Positions 38,221-46,928 of a stretch of 64,000 bases of DNA are shown here, piece by piece. The notes under the pieces were generated by a model. The model worked only from the letters and a program-made list of their open reading frames with translations. It was not told where the DNA came from and ran no database searches. Numbering within the stretch: position 1 is the first letter of the stretch; every line of letters begins with the position of its first letter. A program made the translations under genes and the position numbers. Source of the stretch: an uncultured Bacilli bacterium (GTDB lineage Bacteria; Bacillota_I; Bacilli_A; RF39; UBA660); NCBI GenBank assembly GCA_934129945.1, contig CAKOXC010000001.1:124001-188000 (forward strand). The letters are read 5' to 3'.

Positions 38221-39972
38221 CTAATACCTTTCAATATGAGTAGGGCTTTCTTTAAATGCTCTTTCATTTATTAATGTATTGTAAGGGACTTTAACACTTT
38301 GTAATGAATAACATCTCCTAAAAGCAGAACTTCCTATTTCTATAACTGTTGATGGAACATAAACATAACTTAAGTTTATACATCCATAAAAGGCGTGCCC
38401 ACCAATTCTAGTTACTCCCTCAGGTATTATTATAGAAGTTAGTGATGTACATCCCTCAAAAGTATTACCTCTAATTTCCGTAATCTTCGATGGAAGTGTA
38501 ACATTATTAAGATTAACATCACCAACAAAAGTTTCACCATGGATAGATACAATATCATCATGTAAATTAATTTGTTTTAGTGATGTGCAATATTCAAATG
38601 TTTGACCATTTATTTCAATAACCTTTTTTGGAATAGTTATTGAAACTAAAGAACTACAATGAGAAAATGCACTAGCACCTAAGTATTCTAAAGATTGTGG
38701 TAGATTAATTTTAGACAAACTGGTATTATATTTGAATGCACTACCTCTTATTTCTTTTAATCCTTCATGCAAAATAACTGATTTTAAATTTATATCATTT
38801 TCAAAAGCATTTGCTCTTATTTCTTGTACAGTATAAGGGATATCAATACTAGTTAAATTTCTACAATTACGAAATGCCTTAGTCTTGACAGTCTCTAATC
38901 CTACTGGTAATTGGACCGCTTGAATATTAGTATTTTCAAATGCACTTGCTCCAATTGCGAGAACTTTTTTATTTTTATAAGTACCTGGTATTGAAATATT
39001 TTTTTCTCTATTGGTTATTCCTCTAGTATATTTAAAAACAGAATATCCATCTTCATATTTGATATATAAAATTTTTGGATTAAAGAAAAACATAGATGGT
39101 AATATAATAACAATTAATAAAACAATCAAAAATTTTAATGAACTATTTAACTTAGAAGTGTGTCCTTGAATTCGAGCATTATTTATTATGTTTGTAATAT
39201 CTTCATTTGGATTCTTTATTGCTTGTTTGATTAATACATTTATGATGTTAAACTTTTTATCAATCAAATAATATATAAACAATATAACTATTTCTATAAA
39301 ACCACAAAGTAGTATTGGATAATTAAAGTAATACATTAATACAACTATAAGAGTTAAAACCCCAAATATTGCTAATAAAATATTTTTCTTATTATTTATT
39401 GAATTAGTAGTGAATGTTTTTTCATTTTCTCCTTGTGTTTTAAGTTCTTCTATTAATAAATTCTTTAAAATAATTTTTTCATTAAGTAAATAACTTTGAT
39501 CTGTTACAACTATCGGACTATTGTCTTTTTCAAGTGCCTCTTTTTTAGTAGTAGTTGCATCAGCATTACTAACTGCTATAGTATTTACTAAACCTTTTCC
39601 TTTTTTTGCAAATGAAATAGGTGATACTAAACCTTTTCCTTTTTTTATAAATGAAATTGGTGTTACTAAGAAAGCACCAACAAATACCGCAAAAAAATCA
39701 ACTTTTGCTATACTAGTAGAAACAAAGAAATCACAAAATAATAATATTATTGCTCTGGTTACAAACAATATTATAAACAAATGTTTTGATTTATCTGGAT
39801 CATATATATCAGCAATTGGTTTTAAAACAAATAAAGACATGTGTATTGAAACAAATGCTTCCATAAATATTGCATCATTTAATGACATGGGTGAAGATTC
39901 ACCATCACTTGCTAAAACTAAGGTTGGTATTAAAACAAACATTATTATTGAAATAATTTTCTTTTTTCTCAT
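38221..39972 (-). CDS. Membrane protein with BspA-type leucine-rich repeats (LRR_5)
   Basis: About 583 residues. The N-terminal half has several hydrophobic segments (near residues 5-20, 38-56, 65-85, 95-106, 205-240, 280-300). From about residue 340 the C-terminal half is a run of roughly ten 23-residue BspA-type repeats (AFxxCxxLxxIxIPxxVxxI). LRR_5 domains usually bind proteins outside the cell. The ATG at 39972 follows GGAG by 8 bases; a TTG at 39990 is less likely. A 13-residue unit, PISFxKKGKGLV, is repeated twice. It lies within the lemA-DUF2207-LRR-radical SAM operon. Confidence 0.85.
   Translation of the reverse strand: MRKKKIISIIMFVLIPTLVLASDGESSPMSLNDAIFMEAFVSIHMSLFVLKPIADIYDPDKSKHLFIILFVTRAIILLFCDFFVSTSIAKVDFFAVFVGAFLVTPISFIKKGKGLVSPISFAKKGKGLVNTIAVSNADATTTKKEALEKDNSPIVVTDQSYLLNEKIILKNLLIEELKTQGENEKTFTTNSINNKKNILLAIFGVLTLIVVLMYYFNYPILLCGFIEIVILFIYYLIDKKFNIINVLIKQAIKNPNEDITNIINNARIQGHTSKLNSSLKFLIVLLIVIILPSMFFFNPKILYIKYEDGYSVFKYTRGITNREKNISIPGTYKNKKVLAIGASAFENTNIQAVQLPVGLETVKTKAFRNCRNLTSIDIPYTVQEIRANAFENDINLKSVILHEGLKEIRGSAFKYNTSLSKINLPQSLEYLGASAFSHCSSLVSITIPKKVIEINGQTFEYCTSLKQINLHDDIVSIHGETFVGDVNLNNVTLPSKITEIRGNTFEGCTSLTSIIIPEGVTRIGGHAFYGCINLSYVYVPSTVIEIGSSAFRRCYSLQSVKVPYNTLINERAFKESPTHIERY
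39587..39664 (-). repeat. Two tandem 39-bp repeats in the LRR membrane gene
   Basis: 39587-39625 and 39626-39664 differ at a few positions and encode PISF(A/I)KKGKGLV twice, a basic loop next to the membrane segments. Confidence 0.75.
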
Positions 39973-39990
39973 CTTTACATCTCCGATCAA

Positions 39991-41598
39991 TTATTCTGAT
40001 ATAATCATAAATAAATTATTTTCATAACAATTTAAATCATTAATATTTATGTTAGGTACATTATGTTTACCAAAAATATTTATCCATTTATCCGATATAT
40101 TTAAAACATAGGTATAGGGTAGTATATCATAGAAGTAATTAGGATTTTCCTGCACTAAAATATCCAATTGTTCTTTTTCTACAGTTATAAGATAATTTCT
40201 AAATCCCCTCACTTTAGCTGATATAATTTGACCATAATCTGTTTTCATATTCATAAATATTGAAACAAAACCTGTTACAAAAATAGAAATAAATGAAATA
40301 ATATATAAAATTTCAAAGCGAGGGTCTAAATCTTTTATAAATAAATATGATACCATCCAAAGTATAATCGAAACAACAAGTATTGAAGATATAACATTCA
40401 TTATTCTTTTTGTATTACTATTATTAATCTTTTTTTCTATAGTATTGTCAAGACAAGCAGATATTTTTTCAAAAACTTTAGGAAAACTACTATCTTCTGA
40501 TAAAAAATTAGAGTCACCATTTTTAAATAATTCTTGATATACCAACTGCTCTGTTATCGATATTTTTTTTAGACCATTTTTGTCTTTTCCAATATTTATG
40601 ATATTATATTTTTTCTTTTCTAATTCCTCAATAGAAATATAACCTTTACCTGCTAAACTAACTATTAAAGAAACTGTTAATTTTTTAATATTATTCTCAC
40701 CATATATATATCCTACTTGTGCAGAATCTAAATCATCTGGAGCATAAAATTCAACGGTTTCAATTCTTTTAGCACTATTCGTATTATACTTTTTCCAAGA
40801 TATAACGCTTCCAATAGAAATACCAATTGTTATTAGACATATTAATAAACTAAATATCCCATAATTATAAGTACCTCCAACAAAATAATTATCTGGTAAA
40901 GTGATATTCATAGTTAAAGGTTTATCAAGTAAATAATTATCAATATAAGCATTAATAGAATTATTATTTATTTGATAGTTAACATTACCAGTAATATTCT
41001 CATTTCCTTTAAGAAAAATAATATTATTACCAAAATATTTAGGCATATTAACAGTTACACTCATATTATTTATTTTAGTATTATCATAATTATCAAATAA
41101 ATTAAATATTAATTCATCATAATTTAGATTAGAATCTTTTCCCATATTACATCTATATTTTATTGTATAGGTATGTAATCCTTGGCTAACATTAGTTTTT
41201 GTACTACCTATTCTAATACCTATCTTATCATTGAACTTATCTAACACAAACTTTTCACCAATTACTCTCACATTAGTAATTGACACTTTTTTCTTAGTTT
41301 TTTTATTATCCTTATTATAATATTCTTGCCATAATGAAATTGATTTATAAATACCATTATATTCACTATTAGGAATATTAACTTTAATCGTTTCAGTAAC
41401 ATCAACTTTATTATCTTTATCTACATCCAAAACTACATTATAATCTTCAATTTCAAATTTAGAAGATATATACGACTTACTATTATTACTTAAAATATCC
41501 TCTATTTTTAGTGTGATAAAAGGTATAAAAATAAGTAGTACTATCCAGATGCTTAACAAAACTACTGTCTTTTTCTTATTTTTGTTTTTCATAATCAT
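39991..41598 (-). CDS. DUF2207 family membrane protein
   Basis: 535 residues. A signal-type segment (about residues 10-30), then an extracytoplasmic beta-rich domain with DVTETIKVNIPNSEYNGIYK, a mark of DUF2207. After that come a membrane segment (IFSLLICLITIGISIG), a cytoplasmic part (FYAPDDLDSAQVGYIYG, also typical) and two further hydrophobic segments. The function is unknown; DUF2207 genes often neighbour lemA. The ATG overlaps the lemA stop by 4 bases (ATGA). Confidence 0.88.
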   Translation of the reverse strand: MIMKNKNKKKTVVLLSIWIVLLIFIPFITLKIEDILSNNSKSYISSKFEIEDYNVVLDVDKDNKVDVTETIKVNIPNSEYNGIYKSISLWQEYYNKDNKKTKKKVSITNVRVIGEKFVLDKFNDKIGIRIGSTKTNVSQGLHTYTIKYRCNMGKDSNLNYDELIFNLFDNYDNTKINNMSVTVNMPKYFGNNIIFLKGNENITGNVNYQINNNSINAYIDNYLLDKPLTMNITLPDNYFVGGTYNYGIFSLLICLITIGISIGSVISWKKYNTNSAKRIETVEFYAPDDLDSAQVGYIYGENNIKKLTVSLIVSLAGKGYISIEELEKKKYNIINIGKDKNGLKKISITEQLVYQELFKNGDSNFLSEDSSFPKVFEKISACLDNTIEKKINNSNTKRIMNVISSILVVSIILWMVSYLFIKDLDPRFEILYIISFISIFVTGFVSIFMNMKTDYGQIISAKVRGFRNYLITVEKEQLDILVQENPNYFYDILPYTYVLNISDKWINIFGKHNVPNININDLNCYENNLFMIISE

Positions 41599-42137
41599 AA
41601 ACTAACTTTAACGTTATCTCTTTCATTTTCGTTTACTGAAAACATCTTTTCTTCTTTATGATTAAATAATTTTGCAACAATATTATTTGGAAAAATACCA
41701 ATTTTATTATTATATTCTCTAACAGTAGCATTATAGTATTTTCTTGAATTTGCAATATCATTTTCAATAGATGTTAATTGATCACTTAATTTAATAAAAT
41801 TTTCATTTGCTTTTAATTCAGGATAACTCTCAGTAAGTGCTATTAATTTGTTAATTTCATTTACTGCTTTTTTATTTTCTTCTAATTTTTTTTCGTTACT
41901 AAAGTCATCATAAGAATTTCTAGCTTTTATTATGTCTTCTAAAGTTTTATTCTCATAATTTGCATAAGATTTTACAGTTTCTACTAAATTAGGAATTAAA
42001 TCAAATCTCTTTTTCAAATAGACATCCATAGTTGAAAATGCTTCTTTTACTCTATTAAAATATTTTATTATTGAATTGTTTACAATTAAAACGTATAAAA
42101 TAACTACTGCTATTATCCCAATTATTATATAAATCAT
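41595..42137 (-). CDS. lemA: LemA family protein
   Basis: 180 residues. One N-terminal membrane segment (residues 2-17), then a helical domain with the LemA blocks NRVKEAFSTMDVYLKKRFDL, LIPNLVETVKSYA and YNATVREYNNKIGIFPNNI. LemA proteins are membrane-bound with the bulk outside or peripheral; their role is unclear, but they often pair with DUF2207 or proteases. It is the first gene of the five-gene operon. The start follows AGGAGTGATAAT, with an extended -10 box (42156-42164) just upstream. Confidence 0.95.
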   Translation of the reverse strand: MIYIIIGIIAVVILYVLIVNNSIIKYFNRVKEAFSTMDVYLKKRFDLIPNLVETVKSYANYENKTLEDIIKARNSYDDFSNEKKLEENKKAVNEINKLIALTESYPELKANENFIKLSDQLTSIENDIANSRKYYNATVREYNNKIGIFPNNIVAKLFNHKEEKMFSVNENERDNVKVSL

Positions 42138-42155
42138 ATTATCACTCCTACTAAA

Positions 42156-42164
42156 ATTATAACA
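42156..42164 (-). promoter_or_regulatory. Extended -10 promoter of the lemA operon
   Basis: TGTTATAAT, 18 bases before the lemA ATG, giving a short leader. No clear -35 box. Confidence 0.45.
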
Positions 42165-42193
42165 TAAGTTTTAAAAATTTATCTTTTTTGTTA

Positions 42194-43447
42194 TTATTCT
42201 TCTACTAGTTTTACATCTGCACCAACATTATTTAATTTTTCTATTATATTTTCATATCCTCTTAAAATATGTTCTATCTGACTGATTTCTGTAGTACCAC
42301 TTGCTACAAGTCCAGCAAGAACCATGGCAGCTCCAGCTCTTAAATCTGTTGCAATTACTTTACAACCATGTAAATTTGTTTTACCACAAATTATTTCCGT
42401 ATTTTCTTTAACTTTAATATCTGCACCCATATTATTTAAATATTTTACATGTCCCATTCTGTTATCATAGATTGTTTCTTCAAAAAATGAAACACCATTA
42501 CACTGCGTTAATAAAACGCTCATTGGTTGACCCATATCAGTAACAAATCCTGGGAACACTTGTGATTTTATTGAAACAGGTTTCATTTTATCATTTTTAC
42601 TAATGGTTAATTCAAAATCTTTTATATTATATTCTATTCCCATTTCAGTAAGTTTTGATAAAAGTGATTCCATATGTTCTTTAATTACACCATTTATTTT
42701 TAAATTATCTCCAATTAAAGCTCCAGCCATTATATAAGTTGCAGCTTCAATTCTATCAGGTATAACTTCAACTATAGCTTTATGTAAATAATCTACACCT
42801 TCAATTGTAATTTCACTAGTTCCTGCTCCAGTTATTTTAGCCCCCATATTATTTAAGAAAGTTGCAATATTTACTATTTCAGGTTCTTTAGCAGCATTAT
42901 AAATTATTGTTTTACCATTTGCTTTGCAACTTGCAAGCATTAAATTAATGGTAGCTCCGACTGAAGGGAAGTCTAAGTAGATGTTGGCACCCTTAAGAAC
43001 TTTTGCATCTATTATATATTTATTATCTTCAATTTTTATAGTTGCTCCCAATTGTTTAAAACCTTTTAAATGATAATCAATAGGTCTTGCACCGATATTA
43101 CATCCACCTGGAAGACATATTTCAACATGCTTGCATTTACCAAGCAATGCCCCCATAAAATAATAAGAAGCTCTTAATTTTGAAGAAAGTTCTTCTTTTA
43201 TTAAAGTATTTTTTAGTTTAGAACTATTTATAGTCAAAATATTATTGTCTTCTAAAACTTGACAATTTAATTCTTTCAAAATATTTATTAGAGCATTTTT
43301 ATCAGAAATATTTGGGACATTGTAAATACTCGTAAATTCGTCTGATAAAATAGCAGCTGGTATAAGTGCTACAGCACTGTTTTTAGCACCAGCTATATTA
43401 ATAGTACCGCTAAGTATTTTATTTCCTTTTATAATTATTTTTTTCAT
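42194..43447 (-). CDS. murA: UDP-N-acetylglucosamine 1-carboxyvinyltransferase MurA
   Basis: 417 residues. It adds enolpyruvate from PEP to UDP-GlcNAc, the first committed step of peptidoglycan synthesis. Lys22 (GAKNSA) and the catalytic Cys116 in PGGCNIGARP are present; the Cys form is the fosfomycin-sensitive type. The C-terminal DLRAGAAMVLAGL block is also typical. With the class A PBP and the amidase this shows that the organism makes a cell wall. Confidence 0.97.
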   Translation of the reverse strand: MKKIIIKGNKILSGTINIAGAKNSAVALIPAAILSDEFTSIYNVPNISDKNALINILKELNCQVLEDNNILTINSSKLKNTLIKEELSSKLRASYYFMGALLGKCKHVEICLPGGCNIGARPIDYHLKGFKQLGATIKIEDNKYIIDAKVLKGANIYLDFPSVGATINLMLASCKANGKTIIYNAAKEPEIVNIATFLNNMGAKITGAGTSEITIEGVDYLHKAIVEVIPDRIEAATYIMAGALIGDNLKINGVIKEHMESLLSKLTEMGIEYNIKDFELTISKNDKMKPVSIKSQVFPGFVTDMGQPMSVLLTQCNGVSFFEETIYDNRMGHVKYLNNMGADIKVKENTEIICGKTNLHGCKVIATDLRAGAAMVLAGLVASGTTEISQIEHILRGYENIIEKLNNVGADVKLVEE

Positions 43448-43491
43448 GTACTCACTATCCTTTGTATTAACTTAATTTTAATATAATTTAT

Positions 43492-44025
43492 TTAAATAAT
43501 CAAATATAATGCCATGATAAGTAAGATTATTACCCCCATTATTGACGATATTTTACCTATTTTTTGATTAACATACTTACCAAGAGTTATTCCAGTTATA
43601 GTAAATGTAAAACTTGTTATCATAAAAATGAATGTAGCAAGTAAGATATTTGATGTTAATACTAAAAGACCGATTCCTGTTGTAAATGCATCAAAACTTA
43701 CACTTATGGAAAAAAGAAAAATACCAAAATAATTTAAATTAATAGTATCTTCTTTTTCAAAAAAGATATCATAAATCATTTTAAAAGCTAATGTCAAAAA
43801 AATTATACCTACTAAAAAATCATGTTCAAATGGAATTATTTTTAAAATTATATTACCAATAAGCATTCCTAATATCGGCATAATAAAATGCATAATTCCA
43901 ACTGTTATTGAAAGAAAAATTCCCTTTTCAATCGGAATATTTGCTGTTCCTAAACTTAGGGATACAGAAAATGTATCCATACTCAAAGCTATTGCTATTA
44001 ATAAAAGTGATAAGATTTCTTGCAT
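43492..44025 (-). CDS. mntP: Manganese efflux protein MntP family
   Basis: 177 residues, six hydrophobic segments. The two family motifs are SMDTFSVSLSLG in helix 1 and SFDAFTTGIGL in the repeat half, with the membrane Asp residues that carry the ion. MntP exports Mn2+. The strong AGGAGG ribosome binding site lies inside a 14-bp hairpin (44030-44063) that also spans the end of spoIIR. The spoIIR-mntP neighbourhood resembles Bacillus. Confidence 0.9.
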   Translation of the reverse strand: MQEILSLLLIAIALSMDTFSVSLSLGTANIPIEKGIFLSITVGIMHFIMPILGMLIGNIILKIIPFEHDFLVGIIFLTLAFKMIYDIFFEKEDTINLNYFGIFLFSISVSFDAFTTGIGLLVLTSNILLATFIFMITSFTFTITGITLGKYVNQKIGKISSIMGVIILLIMALYLII

Positions 44026-44029
44026 AAAA

Positions 44030-44063
44030 AATCCTCCTAAGAAATTATATTCTTAAAAGGATT
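44030..44063 (-). promoter_or_regulatory. Hairpin sequestering the mntP ribosome binding site, terminator-like
   Basis: On the minus strand, AATCCTTTTAAGAA pairs with TTCTTAGGAGGATT over 14 bp (two U-G pairs), loop TATAAT, then TTTTTT and the mntP ATG. The stem contains AGGAGG. It can act as the spoIIR terminator, as a translation switch for mntP, or both. Confidence 0.6.
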
Positions 44064-44550
44064 ATTTTTTTAAAATTTCTTTTACTAAAGTAGTATATTC
44101 AACATCATTTGTATTTTCATCTATTAAGCATAATGGTGGATATAAAACACACCACCAATTTTTTCCTAAGCCTGAGCCAAGAGTTATAACAAGAGATTCA
44201 TAATTACCAGCATCATAATTTATTCCTTTATAAGTCTTTTTTGGAAAATAATTTTTACCATAATTTACGTCAAAATCATCTGTATATTTACTTACAATAT
44301 TTTTTATATTATCTAAATTATCTTTTATAAGTAATCTAGAATCTTCTATGGAATTAGAATCAGAGAGTATTGGCAATATTTCTTCATCAAGTTTCTCTTT
44401 TATATTCATTTTTAACATTTGATCTTTAGTAGAATCACTATTAGCAATAATTCTATATCTAATAGAATTTGTTGGAATTATTATTTCCTCTTCACTTTTA
44501 GATATATATATTATTGTTAATACAAATAAAAGCACTATTATTTTTTTCAT
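44062..44550 (-). CDS. spoIIR: Stage II sporulation protein R (SpoIIR) homologue
   Basis: 162 residues. A signal-like hydrophobic N-terminus is followed by SIRYRIIANSDSTKDQMLKM, then GNYESLVITLGSGLGKNWWC and VLYPPLCL, all clear SpoIIR blocks. In Bacillus SpoIIR is secreted from the forespore to trigger SpoIIGA and pro-sigma-E processing in the mother cell. The ATG at 44550 follows AGGTGATAAAA. Its place beside prmC-prfA and mntP is the ancestral Bacilli arrangement. It looks intact. No other sporulation gene is in the window. Confidence 0.92.
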   Translation of the reverse strand: MKKIIVLLFVLTIIYISKSEEEIIIPTNSIRYRIIANSDSTKDQMLKMNIKEKLDEEILPILSDSNSIEDSRLLIKDNLDNIKNIVSKYTDDFDVNYGKNYFPKKTYKGINYDAGNYESLVITLGSGLGKNWWCVLYPPLCLIDENTNDVEYTTLVKEILKK

Positions 44551-44590
44551 TTTTATCACCTAAAATAATAATGCTTTATATTTTTAAATT

Positions 44591-45304
44591 TTATTCATTA
44601 ATTATATAAATATATCTATCAAAATTAGCATAATCTTTTTTTGCGATTATTCTAGATTTTGGATAAATTTCTTTAGCTATTTTTATTATACTATCTTTTT
44701 GTTTATACCCTATTTCAAAAGCATATAGTTTAGCTTGGTAGTTCTTTAAAATTTTTTTATAAAATTCTAAACCATTGTCTTTAGCAAATAATGCAATTTG
44801 AGGTTCATATTTTGTAGAAATTCCAACTGTTTCTGTTTCTTCAATATATGGAGGATTTGAAATAACTACATCATATTCATAATATTTATCGTCTTTTAAT
44901 ATATCTCTATTTATAAATTTAACTTCAACATTATTTTCCAGTGCATTTATTTTAGCTAATTCTAAAGCTTGGTTTGAAATATCAACAGCATCTATAGTAC
45001 AATCAATTTCTTTTTTTAAAGATATTGCTATACAACCACTTCCTGTGCATAAATCAACAATTTTTAAGTTTTTTATCTGTTTTTCTTTAAGGAAATTTAG
45101 AACTTCATTTACAAGTAATTCTGTTTCAAATCTTGGGATTAAAACTCTTTCATCAACTTTAATTAAATTATTACAAAAATCCACATTACCAATTAAATAT
45201 TGATAAGGATAATTCTTATTAAAATATTCTTCTAATTGTTTAGAAGAATATTTACTATTTAGTAATTTCCAGTCTTTATAAGATATATAGTCTGGTTTAT
45301 TCAC
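44591..45304 (-). CDS. prmC: Release factor glutamine methyltransferase PrmC
   Basis: About 237 residues. It methylates the Gln of the GGQ motif in RF1 and RF2. DLCTGSGCIAISL is the S-adenosylmethionine motif and ISNPPYIEE the NPPY catalytic motif; RVLIPRFETELLV is also conserved. I chose the GTG at 45304 after AAGGTGAAAAAA, overlapping prfA by 8 bases; TTG 45319 and GTG 45313 are in-frame alternatives. Its substrate gene lies directly upstream. Confidence 0.95.
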   Translation of the reverse strand: MNKPDYISYKDWKLLNSKYSSKQLEEYFNKNYPYQYLIGNVDFCNNLIKVDERVLIPRFETELLVNEVLNFLKEKQIKNLKIVDLCTGSGCIAISLKKEIDCTIDAVDISNQALELAKINALENNVEVKFINRDILKDDKYYEYDVVISNPPYIEETETVGISTKYEPQIALFAKDNGLEFYKKILKNYQAKLYAFEIGYKQKDSIIKIAKEIYPKSRIIAKKDYANFDRYIYIINE

Positions 45305-46361
45305 TTTTTTCACCTTCAAGTTTTAAACGTTGATCTTCTGCTATCAAAGCTTCAATTATTGGATCCAAATAACCATCCATTACACGATCAAGTTCCATAA
45401 TTGAAAATCCAATACGATGATCTGTAACTCTATTTTGAGGATAATTATATGTTCTTATTTTTTCAGATCTATCTCCTGTACCTATTTTATTTCTTCTTTC
45501 AGAAGTAATCTCTGATTCTTGTTTACGCATTATATCATCATTAATTTTCATTTTTAAGATTTCTAATGCTTTAGCATGGTTTTTAACTTGACTTCTTTCA
45601 TTTTGACAAGTTACTACTATTCCAGTTGGTATATGTATAAGTCTTACTGCTGAATTTGAAGTATTTACTGATTGACCACCAGCACCACTTGAGTGATAAA
45701 CATCCATTTTAATATCACTTTCTTTTACTTCAATATTTACTGTTTCTACTTCTGGCATAACAACTACTGTAGCTGTTGATGTATGAACACGTCCTTGAGT
45801 TTCAGTAACAGGTACTCTTTGAACACGGTGTGAACCACTTTCAAATTTTAATTTAGAGTAAACATTTTCTCCTTTAATTAAAAACTCTACTTGACTAAAT
45901 CCACCACTTGTACCAGGAGTTTCATTAATTATTTCTATTTTCCATCCTTGTTTTTCAGCATAATAAGTATACATACGGTATAAATCTCCTGCAAAAATAT
46001 TTGCTTCATCACCACCTGCTGCTCCACGAATTTCCATAATTACATTTTTTCCATCATTTTCATCCTTAGGTATCAATAATATTTCTAATTTATTAGTTAA
46101 TTCTTCTAATTTTGAAGTATTATCATCAAGTTCCATTTGTGCCATATCTTTTAATTCTGGATCATTAAGTAATAACTTAGCATCATTTATTGCTTCTTTT
46201 GCTTTTTTATATTCTTTGTATACATTTACTGTCTCTTCTAAATCTTTTTGTTCTTTAGAATAAGTCTTTAATTTTTCAAAGTCATTTAATACTTCTTGAC
46301 TTGCAAGCAATTCAGTTAATTCATTGTATCTCTTTAAGATTGTTTCTAGTCTATTTTCCAT
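45297..46361 (-). CDS. prfA: Peptide chain release factor 1
   Basis: 354 residues, standard RF1 length. It reads UAA and UAG stops. The GGQ motif SSGAGGQSVNTSNSAVR and the anticodon-like PVTETQGRVHTS (PxT type, RF1) are visible. The ATG follows AAAGGAATATT. Cotranscribed with prmC. Confidence 0.97.
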   Translation of the reverse strand: MENRLETILKRYNELTELLASQEVLNDFEKLKTYSKEQKDLEETVNVYKEYKKAKEAINDAKLLLNDPELKDMAQMELDDNTSKLEELTNKLEILLIPKDENDGKNVIMEIRGAAGGDEANIFAGDLYRMYTYYAEKQGWKIEIINETPGTSGGFSQVEFLIKGENVYSKLKFESGSHRVQRVPVTETQGRVHTSTATVVVMPEVETVNIEVKESDIKMDVYHSSGAGGQSVNTSNSAVRLIHIPTGIVVTCQNERSQVKNHAKALEILKMKINDDIMRKQESEITSERRNKIGTGDRSEKIRTYNYPQNRVTDHRIGFSIMELDRVMDGYLDPIIEALIAEDQRLKLEGEKSE

Positions 46362-46393
46362 AATATTCCTTTCTACAAGAAAAAGAAAACAAA

Positions 46394-46822
46394 TTATTCA
46401 TTTGCTTCTTCATCATCGATTACTACTAAATCTTTTAAATCATCATCAGCATCATCGTCATCAGAATTTTCATCAAAGAAGATATCTTCATTTTCTTCGT
46501 CTTCCATATCTTCTTCTAAGTCTTCGTCAATTTCTTCTTCATCTTCATAATCATCATCTAAAACTATTTTTTGACTATGATTGATTCTTAAATCCCAATA
46601 ACCATCTTCTAACATAGTAAATCTTTTATCAGTAGACATTATTTCAAAAAAATCTGCTATTTGATTTTCAAAAGCACTTTCTCCTAAATTAAGAGCATCA
46701 CAAATTCTTTTGAATAAATCGTTGATTTTCATTTTTTTATTTTCTTCTTTTAAAATTATATAAGCTATATCATCATAATTCATTGCTTCAAGCTCTGCTT
46801 GTGACATTTCTTCTAGCTTCAT
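46394..46822 (-). CDS. rpoE: RNA polymerase delta subunit
   Basis: 142 residues: an N-terminal HARE-HTH domain (about residues 1-80; MSQAELEAMNYDDIAYIIL, DGYWDLRINH) and an Asp/Glu-only C-terminal tail. Delta is found in Bacilli, recycles RNA polymerase and tunes promoter selectivity. It has a good promoter at 46885-46912 and the strong binding site AGGAGGATATTTTT. Its presence near argS supports assignment to Bacilli. Confidence 0.95.
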   Translation of the reverse strand: MKLEEMSQAELEAMNYDDIAYIILKEENKKMKINDLFKRICDALNLGESAFENQIADFFEIMSTDKRFTMLEDGYWDLRINHSQKIVLDDDYEDEEEIDEDLEEDMEDEENEDIFFDENSDDDDADDDLKDLVVIDDEEANE

Positions 46823-46884
46823 AAAAATATCCTCCTAAAAAATATAACATAAATTTTTTTATATTATATGTCTCAACTTCCGTA

Positions 46885-46912
46885 ATTGTAACATATAATT
46901 ATCATTTGTCAA
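46885..46912 (-). promoter_or_regulatory. Sigma-A-type promoter of rpoE
   Basis: TTGACA (46912-46907), 16-base spacer, TACAAT (46890-46885). One of the best promoter matches in the window, about 60 bases ahead of rpoE. Confidence 0.65.
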
Positions 46913-46928
46913 GATACTAAAATATATT

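Noticed and set aside
39521..40027. Plus-strand open frame of 168 codons
   Set aside because: It is antisense to the LRR membrane gene, which has clear domains and a ribosome binding site; the plus-strand product has no sensible features.
43990..44070. yybP-ykoY manganese riboswitch before mntP
   Set aside because: Only one simple hairpin is present; the multi-helix core of the riboswitch is absent and there is no room for it.
46324..46584. Plus-strand His/Leu-rich open frame over rpoE
   Set aside because: Antisense shadow of the Asp/Glu tail of the delta subunit.
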